64,000 nt of DNA, taken from Hirundichthys speculiger (taxonomy: Eukaryota > Chordata > Actinopteri > Beloniformes > Exocoetidae). The stretch lies in the NCBI GenBank assembly GCA_018398805.1, contig JAGFBZ010002559.1:186001-250000 (forward strand), given 5' to 3'. Position 1 is the first letter of the stretch, and every line of letters begins with the position of its first letter. This document shows, one piece after another, positions 12,690 through 22,950 of this stretch. The translations under genes and the position numbers were made by a program. The notes under the pieces are model-generated. The model ran no database searches. It saw only the letters and a list, made by a program, of their open reading frames with translations, and was not told where the DNA came from.

Positions 12690-13085
12690 CTCTCTCTTCT
12701 CTGCATGTGCGCCCACATCCACGCACGTTCGGCCCCGTGCACGCATGCGGCCGTGGCTTCCCAGGGTGCCACACCTGCCTGCGAACACACCTAATTGGTT
12801 TGGCTACCACATCACTCAGTGTTATTGGATCATGCTTAGCAAGAAATTAGATCAATTTTGTTGATGCTTGCTTCGCCGGACAGTGAGACAGACGGGGAGG
12901 AGGGGGGGGGGGGGGGGGGGGGATTAGGGAGGGAGCATCAGCTGACCTTGAACGAAGGAGCTCTGGACGGACGGCTGATGGGAGCGCTGGTCACGTGTGA
13001 TTGGGTAGCGAGGCGGCCGGGTCACAGGCTATTGGCCGGACGCCGCCGAGCATTTGTTGCTCCTTTCTCCATCCCAGGATGCTGC
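12690..13085. promoter_or_regulatory. CpG-rich, CCAAT/E-box-bearing island (candidate alternative promoter)
   Basis: A GC- and CpG-rich patch in otherwise AT-rich intron. It contains the palindromic E-box CACGTG (12992-12997), two inverted CCAAT boxes (ATTGG at 13000-13004 and 13031-13035), several GCCGG/CCGCCG motifs and a 21-base G run. Neuregulin genes use internal promoters, so an isoform start here is plausible. No convincing first coding exon follows; the ATG at 13079 opens only a short His/Thr-rich frame. Confidence 0.3.
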
Positions 13086-13824
13086 CCTGGATCAGCAACT
13101 TAAGAGTGCACGTGCGTGGAAACAGTGCACATGTATGTGTGCTTCACACGTGTACACACACGCACACTCATGCGCTCTGACAGAGCGGTGGAAAATCTCT
13201 GTCAGAGTGTAAATTGCAGCTGCGGAGTCGAGCTTGTTGTGGCTTGCGTGGGGTCTGTGCTGCGTGGGATGTGTGAATCTACTCTAATTGTGTTTGTGCT
13301 CATGTATTTCAGTCTCTCTTTCACGTTCTCTTTTTAAGCACTGAGGAAAATTGTTGTGCAGGCTTTGATTTTTTTTTTTTTTTTTTGCTGTTTGCATTCA
13401 CAATAATGATTCTTCATCAAACTGGATATGGAGCCTTAACAATACCAAATTAACTTGTTTTTTTCTTTTTGGGTGTTAGCAAGTACAGCTGCCAAAAATA
13501 GGAAAAGATCATTGAGGAGGATTAATTAGTTCATTTGGATGTTTTTCAGTCTTCTTACTAAAAATTTTACAGGTAAAACTGCAAAAACATACAATGTTTT
13601 TTTTTTTCTTTTGCATGTTACAGTCCATTAAGGCAGTCCTTCTCAAATAGTGGGGCGGGAGCCCTTGGGGGACCCCAGGGAACATGTTCAATTTTTATTT
13701 TTTTTTGCAGTACTGGAATAAAGTGTAATTGCACACATACTCCAGTAGGCGGCGGTGGCGCTCTCATTGTCCCAGTGGGTCCGAGGAAATATGACGATGC
13801 TGATGTAGCGCTTGGCTTCACTGT

Positions 13825-14789
13825 TATGGAAGTATTTCTGTGCCATCTGAGTTTGAATACGAATTTTTAAGATTGAAATTTTTCAGCATCAAAATCAGAC
13901 TTTGATTTTTAAAAAACATCAGATTTCTAGCACTGAATTTTTTTGCCTCTGAATTTTATTTTGTTAAAATAAATTCAGTGTTTAAAAAAATAGTTGTCTT
14001 AAAATATTCAGTTTTTCAAATTCAACACAACAAAGAATTCAACACTCCAAAATTCAGTGTAAAAAAAAAAATCAACATCTCAAAAAAATTCAGTGTAAAA
14101 AAATTCAATTTAAAAAAAAAAAAATCAGTGTAAAAAAATTCAACCTCAAAAAATTCAGTGTAAAAAAATTCAATCTCAAAAAATTCAGTATAAAAGAACC
14201 AGACTCAATCCGGGTCACCAGGGAAAAGCATCGATCCCTGTCTCAATTCAGAACATCCAGCCAATCACGTTACGCTCCATTGGTCATGTGACACCCACCC
14301 AGATAGTAAGACGGACCGGTCGGCATGGCAGCAAACTCAGGTGATGATGCTGCGGTGGAGCGTAACGTGATTGGCTGGACGTTGGCTGAATTGAGACAGG
14401 ATCGATTGCTTCTCCCTGGTGACCGGATGTTGAGTCTGGTTCTTTTTACACTGAATTTTTTGAGGTTGAATTTTTTACACTGATTTTTTTTTTTAGAAAT
14501 TGAATTTTTTTACACTGAATTTTTTTGAGATGTTGATTTTTTTTTTTTACACTGAATTTTTTGGGGTGTTGAATTTCTTTACATGTTGAATTTTGAAAAA
14601 CTGAATATTTTAAGACAACAATTTTTTTAAACACTGAATTTATTTTAACAAAATAAAATTCAGAGGCAAAAAAAAATTCAGTGCTATAAATCTGATGTTT
14701 TTTAAAATTCAAAGTCTGATTTTGATGCTGAAAAATTTCAATCTTAAAAATTCGTATTCAAACTCAGGTGGCACAGAAATACTTCAATA
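13825..14789. mobile_element. Foldback element with 6-bp TSD, copy 1
   Basis: A 965-bp element starting TATGGAAGTATTTCTGTGCC and ending GGCACAGAAATACTTCAATA, flanked by the 6-bp TSD CACTGT (13819-13824 and 14790-14795). The arms of over 400 bp are inverted copies of each other and consist largely of AT-rich units of the type AATTCAGTGTAAAAAAATTC. The arms continue inward through CCAGCCAATCACGTTACGCT and its complement, leaving a spacer of only about 80 bp near 14280-14355. No coding sequence. Confidence 0.85.
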
Positions 14790-14841
14790 CACTGTGACTA
14801 CGGTGGGATTGATGCACTTTAAATCTTTACAGACTTCAAAA

Positions 14842-15239
14842 TAGGGCTGCACAATTAATCGAAAAATAATCGAAATTGTGATTTTTGGTTGCCACGATTA
14901 AAATTTTGAAAATCGTGATTAATCGTGACCATGTACAATGTAGTGTAGGGGACAATGTAGTGACCTGCCTTTGGGCGTTCTTGAAGCTAAGACGTGTTTA
15001 CAGGCTGGTGTTTATGGCCAAAAATCTCTAGGACCGCCTAAGTTTCATGCTATTGCCTTTTATATAATTTGTCCATCCCTTATGCAATACTTTCTTGGTT
15101 ACATTTCATATCGTGATTTTAAATAACATTCTGAACAAAAAATATTTTTTATTGTTGAATAATCTTGATTAATAATCGTAATCGTGATTTTGATCCAAAT
15201 AATCGTGATTATCATTTTTTCCATAATCGTGCAGCCCTA
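14842..15239. mobile_element. hAT-type MITE, TAGGGCTGCACAATTAATC ends
   Basis: Inverted ends TAGGGCTGCACAATTA and AATCGTGCAGCCCTA with a perfect 8-bp TSD CTTCAAAA (14834-14841, 15240-15247). Subterminal AATCGTGATT motifs recur on both sides. A non-coding MITE inserted in the hAT element 13634-15429. Confidence 0.88.
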
Positions 15240-15668
15240 CTTCAAAACCATTTTCATAAAGTTAATCTTTGTTAAAAGTTGATCTATATTTCTTTTTTTT
15301 GTTTCCCTTAATGTTAATAAGGATACGCTGTTATGTAGAGGTGTACTTACAATGATTTTATAGACAAATTATGCTATTTATAGTCACGGTGGGGGGGGGG
15401 GCGCAGCAGAAAATAATTGAGAAGCACTGCATTAAGGGTCGGTGTTAAAAAGTATGCAAATGCTTTTGCTTGTGTTTACGACATGTTTCCTGCTGAGGCA
15501 GTGGATTTTTATTCTTCAATGCTGCGTTTCCATCCCACACATGGTCAACATGCCTCTTCCCGTTTATCACCCTCCAAACATCGCCCCGTCTCGGTAGCGT
15601 AGTAGCGTACAGCCGCTCCGCAGATTTGCATGAGTGTCTCTTTTTTGCAACAATCTGTTTTTAAAGCC

Positions 15669-15855
15669 GTGTGAAGGATTTAGGGCGAAATGTTGGCAGA
15701 AATTCAATGTCAAGTGAAAAATATGTTGCCATTAATGTGGAATCATTTGAAAGGGGGAAAAAAAAAAACAAATGCTGACTTCATCTTTTTTTTTTTTTTT
15801 CCAGGCTTAAGAGGGGAGGGTGGGGGGGGGGGGGGGGTCACTAAATCCTTCACAC
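15669..15855. repeat. Small inverted-repeat-bounded segment (possible MITE)
   Basis: GTGTGAAGGATTTA near 15670 and TAAATCCTTCACAC near 15842 are inverted. The interior is poly-A, poly-T and poly-G rich. No TSD was resolved. Confidence 0.4.
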
Positions 15856-16143
15856 TGTCTTCTTTGAGGACTTGCATGTTCCTCCTGAACCTTCATTGCT
15901 TCTCTCCGTGTGAAACGCAGCGTGTTTTCTTTGTGTTAGCGCAGCGATGGACTGATAACATGTCCAGGCGCTGATGCCTCACAGCCTCCTACAACCTTCA
16001 CAGGATTAAATAACACGCACAAACATTAAGCAACGAACTAGGCTAGTTTCATTTTTATGAGACTTGCAGTCAGCATTGGTGAGTTGATGTTGAAGCATCA
16101 AGCAGAATATCCATAGAGGCTGTTTTTGTTGTCTAGCCTTTAA

Positions 16144-17014
16144 CCCTCATACCGCCGACTGGGGTCCTCTTGGACCTCAGAGGTGTACTTTTTGTCATAT
16201 CTCAGAGGTGCTTTATTCTATAATTCCAATTTTTCATGACTTTGTCAATCAATTTGTTCCTAATGATGTCATATGATTTTTTTTCTGTTTCTGTCTTTAT
16301 CTGTGCTTTTTAAAAATTCCAATGCATTGGGGTCCAAGAGGACCCCAGTCAAAATCTCTAATTCCGCCTATGTATTTTTAATAGATGGAACCATTTATTG
16401 AGTCAATGTTTGCCATGGGTCCTAATTTAAAGTATCTTACGTTTGTATTTTTGACTTTTGTATTAAAATTCAAATAAAATTAAAATGTAGTGACATTTAA
16501 ATGATTGTGGGTTTATTTTTTTTTTTATATTGGGTTCAAAATGACCTTGGTTGGTTTCACCATATAAATACAACACAAATAATGTTTACTTGAAATTACT
16601 GAACACTAAATTATATCAGAATCAAGTCTAACGTGACTACCATAGAGATGGTAATAGAGAGGGAAAAGCTGCGCTGTAGCCTCATTCTTTAACTGATTTG
16701 AAAAATTTCAATGGATTTGTGCTTAGCTCAGATAGGATCTTAATTGCTGTAAAGGAGATCATAAAATTCCACTGTTGACATTTTTGGGTTAAAGAAAAGT
16801 ATATTTTCGTTTTATAAAATATGCAAATTAACAATAACTTTCTTAAAATAATAATAATCTGTTGTTGTTTTTTTTGTCAGATGACATTTAATACATCAGT
16901 AATAATATTCTGAGAAGAAAAAAGTTGTAATTTTTCTTTGATGGTTGTTTGTTTATTACAGTATTTATTCTTGTCGGTAATCCATGTATGTGAAATATGT
17001 CGGTAGAATGAGGG
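16144..17014. mobile_element. piggyBac-like non-autonomous element (TTAA)
   Basis: TTAA flanks both ends (16140-16143, 17015-17018). The termini CCCTCATACCGCCGAC and CGGTAGAATGAGGG are inverted over CCCTCAT..CCG. A subterminal pair ACTGGGGTCCTCTTGGACC (about 16159) and GGGGTCCAAGAGGACCCCAGT in part (about 16329) is inverted. No transposase frame. TTAA specificity and CCCT ends fit piggyBac-type MITEs. Confidence 0.75.
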
Positions 17015-17879
17015 TTAAAACCTTTTAGTTGCTGTTCTTAAACCACCACAGAATAATCAAGATCAATTTGTGCGGAGCAGTCACCTTTAAATTTAACTTT
17101 AAGTTAATGCACAGAGGAGGAGGAGTAGAGGGACTTTTATGATTAATTATAATCTTTGATTTGTCATTAACATGACCTCACAATAAACACACTAAGGAGC
17201 AAGTTAATTTCCCATATTATTGCTCATTAATAGTGGACATGGTTTCAGATGACCAAGCGTCATGAAGGACAATCTTCTAAGCATGTTTAGATACCCAAAG
17301 GGACGGATCCAGTAATGGAAAACAGATTTTGTGGTGATTTGGTCAATCTGACATAATGCGTATGGATGTTGCATCCGTAAAGGTTAAATTCTTTCTGGTT
17401 TTCAGCTAACGGTCTTAAGCAGACGAAGCCTCCATGTTGGCCGAGGAGAACCCAGAGAGGGACAACCTCACTTGGTAACCAGGTTCAGCTCTCGCTAACA
17501 GCTTTATATTGCATAATACCAATGAAAATCATCCTGCTTCCAGAATATTTGAATTATATCTATAATTGTAACCTAAAATTAATTGCAATATTAGGAAAAT
17601 AAGTGAATTATATGACGTAGCTGTTGTTTAAGACCACTTGTCCCTTCAAATCTATTCTCAAATCTAAATTAGTTTCATGATATTTTAAAACATCGTGGTG
17701 CGAATGCTGTATCTGTAATAAAGTAAACATGGTTAAATTATAGATAAGATGGTAGTTTTTCTAAATGTATGTCCCTGATTAACTTCTCATGCATATATGT
17801 CTTAGAAAAGACTTGGACTGGTTGAAGTTTCACTAGTAAAATTAAAGGGAGCTGTTTCTCTAGTATGCATGTATTAGAG

Positions 17880-18232
17880 CAGTGATTCCCAAAGTGTGGG
17901 CCGCGGCCCCCTGGTGGGCCGTCGCGGTACTGCAGGTGGGCCGTGAGAGGTCATTAGAAATAAACAAATGTGTTTTAAATACTCGATTTTTTAAAAATAT
18001 GTTTTTTTTATTACTCAAATAGTTATTACATGATTTGAAAAATATTTAGAGATAATAAAACAAACCAATTGAGTGTTATTCTACTGTCATTTGTTGACCC
18101 CTTATATTAATATTGGAATGTAGCTTTTAGTCTTGTATGTTGATCAAAGTAGTGTTTAAAGGTTTTCATGGGCCGCAGAGATTTTTCAAATATTAAATTG
18201 GGCCTTGGTATTATGAAGTTTGGGAATGGGTG
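17880..18232 (+). mobile_element. hAT-type MITE, CAGTGATTCCCAAAGT ends, copy 1
   Basis: Starts CAGTGATTCCCAAAGTGTGG and ends TTTGGGAATGGGTG, with the 8-bp TSD TATTAGAG (17872-17879, 18233-18240). A second copy lies at 63075-63397 in opposite orientation. Confidence 0.85.
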
Positions 18233-18887
18233 TATTAGAGTTTGAAACCAGGAAATGCTCCAGCTGCATAAAACAGATGGGAGTAATTAAACTATAATCT
18301 CTAACGCTTGGTTTCACACGGCAGCGTTGTGGCAACCGTCAGGACGTTTCTGACATTTCTTCATTATACCAGAAAACAACCAATCAAATTTTTTCCTGCT
18401 TGCTGCACAAATAAGTCGTGTGCTTTAAGTTAGCCCCACCCCCTTTTGCGATTTAATCAGCTAGCTTTAGCAGTGTAGCCGCAACTCGACTGGCTAACGC
18501 ATGCGTTTAAGCGGGAAAAGTTTGAAATTGCCCCAACTTTTGACGGAGACAACGCCGTCACTGTAACAGATAAAACCCACAGTTCAGTTCGTCAACGGCT
18601 GACGTCACTTCATTAAAGGTTCATAGGAGACAGAGGCAGGACGACGCATGTGACGCATAGGTGTGAGCGGGGCGTAACACAGTTTAACGATCCCATCAGA
18701 AGAAATGTATTTGAAATAATTCAAAATTTCTTCTTATTTTTAAACTCAAATTTCTGGCTCCTCTGACATCACTATAACACTCTTACATTTTCTAGTAAAG
18801 GAAGCAAAGTACATATTGTTGTGGTTGGAATGAATAACAGGCTCATTTATGCAACTTTCTTTCCAGTTTGTGTTTAGACTTCAGCAG

Positions 18888-18923
18888 ACCTGTATAGTAA
18901 TAATGTAACATTACTATACAGGT
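18888..18923. repeat. Inverted repeat at the left edge of the Tc1/mariner element
   Basis: ACCTGTATAGTAAT (18888-18901) and ATTACTATACAGGT (18910-18923) are exact complements separated by 8 nt. The right arm overlaps the CAGGTGAA terminus of the element starting at 18919. Confidence 0.8.
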
Positions 18924-20234
18924 GAACCCCCCAAAAATTTGAATATCGTTCAAAAGTTCATTCCAGTCAAAAATTCAACTTCTGATTTGAAACTAACATG
19001 TGATATAAACTCAGTACATGCAAAGTGAGACATGTCAAGGCTTTATTTGCTATAATCTTGATGATCATGGCTTAAAGTTGTGTTTAAAAAACCCCAAATT
19101 CCAAATGTCAGAAAATTTGAATATTTGGAAAAGGTTCAATACTATAGGCTCAAAGTGTCACACATTCATCAGCCAAATAATCCAAAGCACCTGTGGAGGG
19201 TTCCTGAGTCTTTAAATGATCTCTCAGTCTGGTCCAGTAGAATTCAGAGTCATGAGGAAGACCACTGACCTGACAGCTGTCCAGAAAACCATCAGTGACA
19301 CCCTCAAAAGATAATTTCAAAAGAAGTTGGATGTTCTCAAAGTGCTGTTTTAAGGCACATTAATAAAAAGTTAGCTGGAAGAAAAAGATGCACAAGCCGT
19401 AAGGATGACTGGAGTCTGGAGAGAATCGTCAGGAAAAGGCCATTCAGAGGTTTGGAGAAACCTCACAGTGGACCGAGGCTGAAGTTAGAACATCAACAGC
19501 CACCACACACTGACGGTCCTGTGTCTTTTGTCCTTACCTGGAATAGGAAACAATCCAAGATGCATGAAGTCCAGTGTGAAGCTTCCTCAGCCTGTGTTGG
19601 TTTGGGGAGTTGTGCCATCGGCTGGTGTTGGTCCACTGCGTGTTATTGAGTCCAGAATCAGATATCTGCCAGGAGATTTTAGAGACTTCATGGTTCCTTT
19701 AGCAAACTAGCTTCATGGAGATGCTAACTTCACTTTCCAACAGGATCTGGCACCTTCCCACACGGCCAATAACCCAAAACCAGGTTAAATAACCTTCAGA
19801 TAATGACGCTTGATTGGCTAGAAAACTTGGGAGACCTGAAGCCCAAAGAGAATTTATGGGGGATTACCAAGAGAAAGATAAGAGACATGAGAGCGAACAA
19901 TGCAGCAGAGCTGCCACAGGCTGATAGCATCCACACCGCACCACATTGGGCCAGTAATTCATGCAAAAGTGGGCCAAACCAAGTATTAATCACATATACA
20001 AGATTAAACTTTTCAGAGGTCCAATATTCCTCAGCTTAAATTTCCCTTTTTTTTAGATTTTCAATTTGAGGTTTTCATAAGTTGTAATCATCAAAATTAT
20101 ATCAAATGAAGGCTTAAAATATCTTGAGTTGCATGTTATGAACCCATGTCGTACATTAGTTTCACCTTGTAAATCTAATTTCTGGAATAAACGACTCTTT
20201 GTACGATATTCTATTTTTTTTTTAATTTCACCTG
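18919..20234 (+). mobile_element. Tc1/mariner-type element with decayed transposase
   Basis: TA-flanked (18917-18918, 20235-20236). The ends CAGGTGAACCC...TTTGAATATCGT and ACGATATTCTA...TTTCACCTG are inverted. About 1.3 kb long, with a broken transposase-like reading on the + strand. Clearest is LENLGDLKPKENLWGITKRK near 19815-19875, corresponding to the (P)DLNPIENLWG-x-x-K-(R/K) motif that surrounds the last catalytic Asp in Tc1/mariner transposases. Stops and frameshifts interrupt the rest. Confidence 0.7.
19018..20035 (+). pseudogene. Tc1/mariner transposase pseudogene
   Basis: Fragments in several + frames. A C-terminal piece keeps GDLKPKENLWGITKRKIRDM (19830-19890), where the usual DLNP is changed to DLKP. 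An upstream piece reads FQQDLAPSHTANNPKP-like near 19737-19785, matching the transposase QQD..P.H motif. Stops (for example TAG near 19707 and TAA near 19786) separate the pieces, so no active enzyme is encoded. Confidence 0.6.
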
Positions 20235-21995
20235 TAGAAGCAAATAATACTGAAGTAATGGATTTCTTTTCATCCACAGAAGTCACTCTACCTACTACTA
20301 CTCCTGTCTGAGTGTTATAATCCGAGCTTCTTTGATCTGGGTATGTTAGTTTATGTGAGTCGCTCTGAAAAACAGTTAGTTCTACTGAATAACCCGAACG
20401 TGATGGTTCAAAAGAGTAGTGTCAACACTTTCTTCAGATAGGCCGCCCTACGAGCTGCTGAGGTTTGGTTTTGCTCAGAGACGATAGTGTTCTTGTCTAC
20501 ATTATAAAGCTCTTGAACAAAATGCTTCCTTTTAAAGCCTTTCTTTCAGTTAACTTCCTAATGTAAAGCTATCAGGGTCAGTAAAGGGAATTTTCCTGAC
20601 CTGAAGACAAAACTGTGGGAAAAAAAAGCTACTTTGTAAACTTTAGACTAACATAAACATATACTGTATTTTTTTTAGCTTTGGATGGTACCATTTCCAC
20701 CGCTACCTGGTATTAGCCTAAATTAAGCTAAAAGACCAAAGATGCACCCATGTGACACGTCAATGATACGACTCGTTATCTATAAAAGTCCCATTATAAC
20801 AAAACTCACAGATGGAGAAGTCTTGATTCTTGCTTTCTGGATATAAGCCTTTAAGGTTAAAAAAAAAGGTCCTCTCCCTTTTTTCGTGAAAAAAAATGTC
20901 TCCATGCACCTTAGAAGAAGGTCTAATTATGACAGAAAGCTTTAGGCTTCCTCAAATTTTCCAGCGGTTCTTTTGAAGACGGGCTGAGAACAAGTTCTGC
21001 TCTCAACCTTCAAACGCCGTCGGACCGACCACCTGAGGTGGGCTGAGGGGATTAAAATACCAAATGTTATTGAATACTGCATGTATGGACAAGCTGGCTG
21101 TCCTTTTCCTCTCTTCTTGTGTTTCAACTTCTAGTTATGTGTCTTTATTCAAACTTCAGAAAAGTAATCTTGTCTGTGGAGACCTCATATATTATTGTAT
21201 CTCAAACACATTTGACTGCTTCGTTATTAGCGTTCCTCCACCATCCCTTCTCTCTTCGTGTTTGGTGGCATTTCAAGTTAATTTTCTCGTGATAATTTCT
21301 AATGTATTTACTGGGTATGAAGGAGTTTGTAACTTGCTTTTGAAAAGTGCAATACAAACAAAGATTATCATTCTCGGAGGTATTTCGTCACTGTGAAACT
21401 AAATGTCAGATCCGTGCTGCTGAAATTAGCCTAATGTTGCCTCTTCCACAGAAAGATTTCATCTCTTTTCTACATATGGTACATTTTTATTAAATTACTC
21501 TTCCCGTGATTTTCTTATTGTCTCCTGAAAAATATCCAAAGCAAAATGCTGGATGAAAACAGCAACTAGACTGCTCGGTTATCCGTCTGAAAACAATTTG
21601 TCACGACTGGAATCAAGAGAGTAAACCGCTGAGGTCTGTTTTATGCATTTTTACCCACAAAACAAAGGATCATAATAACTCGTTTTTATTTTCCTGTAAA
21701 GTTTTCAACTTAGCACGGTCCCTCTGCCTGATGCCATGTTTGCTATCCTGTCACATGTGCTTCAGAATGTAATCAATACGTGATCATTTTTCTCCTGTAG
21801 ATGTCTGACTAAAGTGGTTTGATAACAAAGGGGTTGAGAATATGACATGCCTGCTTTTCTTGTGCTTCCATGTTAGATCACTATGTTTCTTCCTCTTCGT
21901 ACATTTAAACAAAAAACAAGCAAAAGTTTCACTTGAAGAAGTGGGACAGGTGTCCAGTTTTTAGCAGCATGTATTTCGGCCCTCAGGTTCATATA

Positions 21996-22361
21996 CAGTC
22001 ATGGAAAAAATTATGAGACCACCATTTTTTCTTCACTTTCTTGTTCATTTTAATACCTGGTACCACTAAACGTCATCATGTGACTAAAACAGACAGAAAA
22101 GAAAACACTGAATGCATAAAAGCAGTGTTTTTGGCAGTACAACGCCATAGCTATTGATGTAAAAACTTAAGTGATTTAGGTTATAATCAAGAAAACCATG
22201 GAAAATGGTAAGATATCAGCTCTTAAATAAAACTCTTATGAGCAATCTTTGTGGTTATCATTATGTCTGTCCAAACAAATGTACCTTTAGTTGTACCAGG
22301 CATTAAAATGAACAAGAAACTGAAGAAAACAAAGGTGGTCTAACAATTTTTTCCATGACTG
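21996..22361 (-). mobile_element. Tc1/mariner-type palindromic MITE, copy 4 (reverse)
   Basis: Same family as 2654-3019, in opposite orientation judged from the asymmetric interior (TGTACTGCCAAAAACACTGC appears complemented). Ends CAGTCATGG and CCATGACTG with TA on both sides. Confidence 0.87.
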
Positions 22362-22560
22362 TAGATAGTACTCACTGGCCTCAAACATCCGGGTACTTTG
22401 ACACAACATTGTCATTTTGTTGTTCAAGTTTAGTAGAGAAGTTTATCGCAGCATCGGTTCTTCAGTTTCATGCTGAGTGTTCACAAGTTACATGGAAACT
22501 TATTTGTCAGAAATTTATAAAAATCATCAGATAACGACACCTAAAGCGCCTCAGATGGCA

Positions 22561-22731
22561 AAAAAAAAAAAAAAAAAAAAAAATCTGTTTAAGAGGGGCA
22601 GAGCTCACTACCTGGGGCCCAAAGAGACTGGGGGGGCTTGATGGATCTAAACATATATACTGAATTTTGTGTTTGTTTTTTTTTTTGTTTTTTGTTTTTT
22701 TTTTTTTTTTTTTTTGGGGGGGGGGGGGGGC
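22561..22731. repeat. Homopolymer cluster (A, T and G runs)
   Basis: A long A run near 22561-22582, a T-rich tract at about 22676-22715 and a run of about 14 G up to 22730. Low complexity; assembly length uncertain. Confidence 0.8.
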
Positions 22732-22779
22732 AGTGGCATGACTTCTCTTTTGACTTCTCTTATTATTAATAATAAAATT

Positions 22780-22950
22780 ATTAATAATTTTTTTTTCTCC
22801 CTACGTGGGAGTTTTTTACCTGCCATTATCATTGATTGGATTTAATATTATAATCTTAGTTAATGATATTTGATCTGGGTCTCTGTAAAGCGCCTAGAGA
22901 CAATTGTCATTGTAACAGACGCTATATAAATAAAATTGAGTTGAATTGAA
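22780..22950 (+). repeat. LINE 3' end fragment with ATTGA-type tail
   Basis: CTGTAAAGCGCCTAGAGACA followed by GCTATATAAATAAAATTGAG and TTGAATTGAA is the familiar 3' terminus of an L2-like fish LINE. It may be the same family as the reverse-transcriptase fragment at 57243-57727 (inference). Confidence 0.55.

Larger units (their letters stand above)
13634..15429. mobile_element. hAT-type element hosting two later insertions
   Basis: Ends CAGTCCTTCTCAA (13634) and TTGAGAAGCACTG (to 15429) are inverted and enclosed by the 8-bp TSD CATTAAGG (13626-13633 and 15430-15437). The 'CAGTGGTTCTCAA' type of end is typical of hAT/Charlie-like elements. Removing the foldback element at 13825-14789 and the MITE at 14842-15239, with one TSD copy each, leaves only about 0.4 kb of host MITE. 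Confidence 0.82.

Noticed and set aside
12326..12850. 174-codon open frame
   Set aside because: Crosses a G run and low-complexity CT/CA sequence; no recognisable domain, no plausible splice partners.
13079..13178. ATG after the CCAAT-rich island as first coding exon of an nrg2 isoform
   Set aside because: The short frame becomes a CA-repeat His/Thr run and stops; no signal peptide, no convincing donor.
14446..14712. Lys-rich 88-codon frame, also seen at 51977-52276 and 51605-51895
   Set aside because: Translation of the AATTCAGTGTAAAAAA repeats in the foldback arms; both copies differ in frame and length.
18300..18720. Segment from CGCTTGGTTTCACACGG to GTGTGAGCGGGGCG as another MITE
   Set aside because: The ends are only loosely complementary and I found no TSD.
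21064..21396. 110-codon open frame
   Set aside because: Hydrophobic chance frame in AT-rich intron; no family resemblance, no splice context.
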